A DNA stretch of 64,000 nt from Xanthobacteraceae bacterium. GTDB taxonomy: Bacteria; Pseudomonadota; Alphaproteobacteria; Rhizobiales; Xanthobacteraceae. This document shows, piece by piece, positions 62,021 to 64,000 of this stretch. The first letter of the stretch is position 1; every line of letters starts with the position of its first letter. The stretch is taken from contig JARBUD010000010.1 in NCBI GenBank assembly GCA_029239875.1, forward strand, positions 50,130 through 114,129. The letters run 5' to 3'. Below the pieces are notes generated by a model. The model ran no database searches. It had not been told where the DNA came from and was given only the letters and a program-made list of their open reading frames with translations. The position numbers and the translations under genes were made by a program.

Positions 62021-64000
62021 GGGGTGGCGCGGATGGAGCCGGCCGGCGCTCATGGTTGGCGCCATGGCGGTGGCCGCGCTGGTCATTGCCGTCGGCAGGG
62101 CCTGCCATGACGACTTTTCGGGCTGGAGCTGGGCCGTCTTTCACGGCGCGCCTGAAGGGCTGCCGGAAATCCTGCTCTACTACACCTTCCTGCCGCGCCT
62201 CGCCGTGAGCCTGATCGCCGGAGCGATGCTCGGCCTGTCGGGCGCGATCTTCCAGCAGGTGCTGAGGAACCCGCTGGCCGAGCCGACCACGCTCGGGGTC
62301 TCCTCGGGCGCCTATCTCGCCACTGTCCTGGCGACGCTGTGGTGGCCGCAGTCGGCCGCGGCCTTCCTCGAACCCATCGCGCTGCTCGGCGGCGTTCTGG
62401 CCATCGCACTTGTCTTCGCACTGGCGGCCGGCAGTCGCTTCTCGCCGCTGTCGCTCATACTGGCGGGCCTGATCGTCGGGCTGTTCGCCGGCGTCGTGAC
62501 GTCGGTGCTGACGCTGTTCGACCGCGAGGCGCTGACCAGCGCCTTCATCTGGGCCTCGGGATCGCTCGTGCAGGACGGCTGGGATACGGCCGTCTCGCTG
62601 CTGCCGCGCCTCGCCGCCGGGCTGATCGTCACGGGCCTGATGATCCGGCAGCTCGGGCTTCTCGTCCTCGACGATGACGGTGCAAAGGCCCTGGGGCTGA
62701 AGGTCAGCGCGGTGAGGGTCGGTGCGCTGCTGCTCGCCGTCGCGCTGGCCGCGAGCGTCGTCAGCGCGGTGGGGCTGATCGGCTTCATCGGTCTCGGCGC
62801 GCCGGTCCTGGCCCGTCTCGCCGGTGCCCGAACCTCTCGCCAGCAGGTTCTGTGGGCACCGCTGACCGGCGCCGTGCTGCTGTGCCTGACCGATCAGATC
62901 GTGCAGGCCGCCAGTTCGCCGGCCATCGAATGGCCGACCGGCATCGCCACCGCCCTCGTCGGCGCGCCGCTGATGCTGGCGATGCTGGGGCGGCTCCGGC
63001 ATATCGGAACGCCGGGCGCGGCGCAGGAAAATGGGGGCACGCGCCTGCGTAACCCGACGCCCCTCCTGCTGGCTGGCGCGTTCATGCTGCTGCTGGCGTT
63101 CGCGCTCGTCGTGATGATCGGAAACGGCGCTTCCGGCTGGCACTGGCTTGGGGGGAACGAGCTCGGCCTGTTCGGGCCGCTGCGATGGCCGCGCGTGATC
63201 GCCGCAGGCGCCGCCGGGGCGATGCTGGCGCTCGCCGGCGCCCTGATGCAGCGGGTCACCGGCAACGCCATGGCAAGTCCGGAGGTGCTCGGCATCAGCA
63301 CTGGCGCCGGGCTCGGCGTCATCCTCGGCTTCCTCTTCCTGGACGATGCAGGAGGGGCAGCGCAGCTCGGCTCCGCCACGCTGGGAGCCCTATTGGCACT
63401 GCTCGTCATGCTGGCCCTCGGGGCACGAGCCGCTTTCGCACCCGAGCGGATGCTGCTCGCCGGGATCGGCCTCGCGACCGTCTTCGGCGCGCTCGTCTCG
63501 CTTCTGACCGCGATGGGCGATCCCCGCCTCTCGACCCTGCTGAGCTGGATGGCGGGATCGACCTATCACGTCACGGCGGGGCAGGCGGTGGCGAGCGCGA
63601 GCCTGGCTGCCGTCATTGCCGTCTTCAGCCTGCTGCCTGTGCGCTGGCTCGCGGTCCTGCCGCTCGGCGAGCATACCGCCCGTTCGCTCGGGGTTGGGCT
63701 CGGCGGAGCCCGGCTGGCCATCCTGTTGGCGTGTGCGCTCGCGACGGGCGCCGCGACGCTGATCGTGGGTCCGCTCAGTTTCGTCGGGCTGATGGCGCCG
63801 CATATGGCGCGCATGATGGGGCTGCAGCGCCCGATGCCGCTGCTCTACGGTTCGGCGGTGCTCGGCGCGCTCATCATGGTGGTGGCCGACTGGCTGGGCC
63901 GGAATCTGCTGTTCCCCTACCAGATCCCCGGCGGGCTGCTCGCGACGCTCGTCGGCGGCCCCTATTTCATGTGGCAGATGGGGCGAAGCGGCCAACGCGG
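62007..64000 (+). CDS. fhuB: FhuB-like double-length Fe(3+)-siderophore ABC permease (3' end off window)
   Basis: 664 codons in the window and still open at the right edge; FhuB proteins are ~660-700 residues, so only the last few are missing. Two tandem FecCD permease halves: first LPRLAVSLIAGAMLGLSGAI, FQQVLRNPLAEPTTLGVSSG, VSAVGLIGFIGLGAPVLARL; second LRWPRVIAAGAAGAMLALAG, ALMQRVTGNAMASPEVLGIS, LIVGPLSFVGLMAPHMARMM, VADWLGRNLLFPYQIPGGLL. About 18-20 TMs. Fusion of both halves is the FhuB hallmark. The ATPase FhuC is expected just outside or elsewhere. Confidence 0.93.
   Translation, partial: MPGREGWRGWSRPALMVGAMAVAALVIAVGRACHDDFSGWSWAVFHGAPEGLPEILLYYTFLPRLAVSLIAGAMLGLSGAIFQQVLRNPLAEPTTLGVSSGAYLATVLATLWWPQSAAAFLEPIALLGGVLAIALVFALAAGSRFSPLSLILAGLIVGLFAGVVTSVLTLFDREALTSAFIWASGSLVQDGWDTAVSLLPRLAAGLIVTGLMIRQLGLLVLDDDGAKALGLKVSAVRVGALLLAVALAASVVSAVGLIGFIGLGAPVLARLAGARTSRQQVLWAPLTGAVLLCLTDQIVQAASSPAIEWPTGIATALVGAPLMLAMLGRLRHIGTPGAAQENGGTRLRNPTPLLLAGAFMLLLAFALVVMIGNGASGWHWLGGNELGLFGPLRWPRVIAAGAAGAMLALAGALMQRVTGNAMASPEVLGISTGAGLGVILGFLFLDDAGGAAQLGSATLGALLALLVMLALGARAAFAPERMLLAGIGLATVFGALVSLLTAMGDPRLSTLLSWMAGSTYHVTAGQAVASASLAAVIAVFSLLPVRWLAVLPLGEHTARSLGVGLGGARLAILLACALATGAATLIVGPLSFVGLMAPHMARMMGLQRPMPLLYGSAVLGALIMVVADWLGRNLLFPYQIPGGLLATLVGGPYFMWQMGRSGQR

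Overview
High-GC (about 68-70% by eye) chromosomal DNA from an alphaproteobacterium, most likely Hyphomicrobiales. The pointers are tricarboxylate-type (TctABC) uptake, an acetamidase/formamidase locus with an AmiC/AmiR pair, a MarR-FUSC-DUF1656-HlyD efflux set, and FecI/FecR iron signalling with an FhuB-like double permease. A Xanthobacteraceae-like host (Ancylobacter/Starkeya type) is a guess. Genes are densely packed with many ATGA/GTGA overlaps.

Layout. 1-3.2 kb: tctCBA on the minus strand, divergent from a GntR regulator, with two identical 10-bp palindromes between and into them. 3.2-6.1 kb: Lrp/AsnC regulator divergent from a homodimeric-type 2-oxoacid dehydrogenase E1. 6.2-13.4 kb: surface polysaccharide genes (nucleotide-sugar epimerase, nucleotide-sugar dehydrogenase, GT4 glycosyltransferase, FnlC-type 2-epimerase). 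This block is interrupted at about 11,345, where a truncated fnlB cupin half abuts a truncated J-domain gene. 13.4-16.4 kb: AraC and NarL-type regulators and small secreted proteins. 16.6-22.0 kb: a membrane J-domain protein, a Tat-exported NosZ/thiocyanate-dehydrogenase-like propeller protein, an FtsX-type ABC exporter and a one-helix membrane protein, apparently one operon. 22.1-30.0 kb: amide uptake and hydrolysis (amiC, amiR, a five-gene ABC importer, fmdA) behind a leader that looks like an ANTAR-controlled attenuator. 30.1-33.7 kb: MarR-controlled aromatic-acid type efflux. 33.7-41.5 kb, minus strand: a two-component system followed by a MoxR/Bat (mxaRSACKL-like) operon. 41.6-46.0 kb: sugar-acid catabolism (TctC binding protein, IlvD/Edd dehydratase, HpcH aldolase) divergent from a GntR regulator. 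46.2-52.8 kb: a giant autotransporter adhesin.

52.8-56.2 kb is a graveyard: a frameshifted sulfotransferase, the C-terminal remnant of an amino-acid ABC ATPase, a terminator next to 13 bp matching an initiator-tRNA 3' end, a ParD/integrase-like scrap, an intact VapBC-type pair, and a fragment of an Fe-siderophore permease. 56.3-64 kb: FecI-type sigma factor, FecR, TonB-dependent receptor with an STN domain, FhuD-like binding protein and FhuB-like permease, running off the right edge.

The most interesting items are the TcDH/NosZ-like operon, a roughly 60-bp palindromic repeat lying inside two unrelated coding sequences, the amide-operon leader, the double-truncation junction in the polysaccharide locus, and the tRNA-like scar in the 54-kb remnant region.
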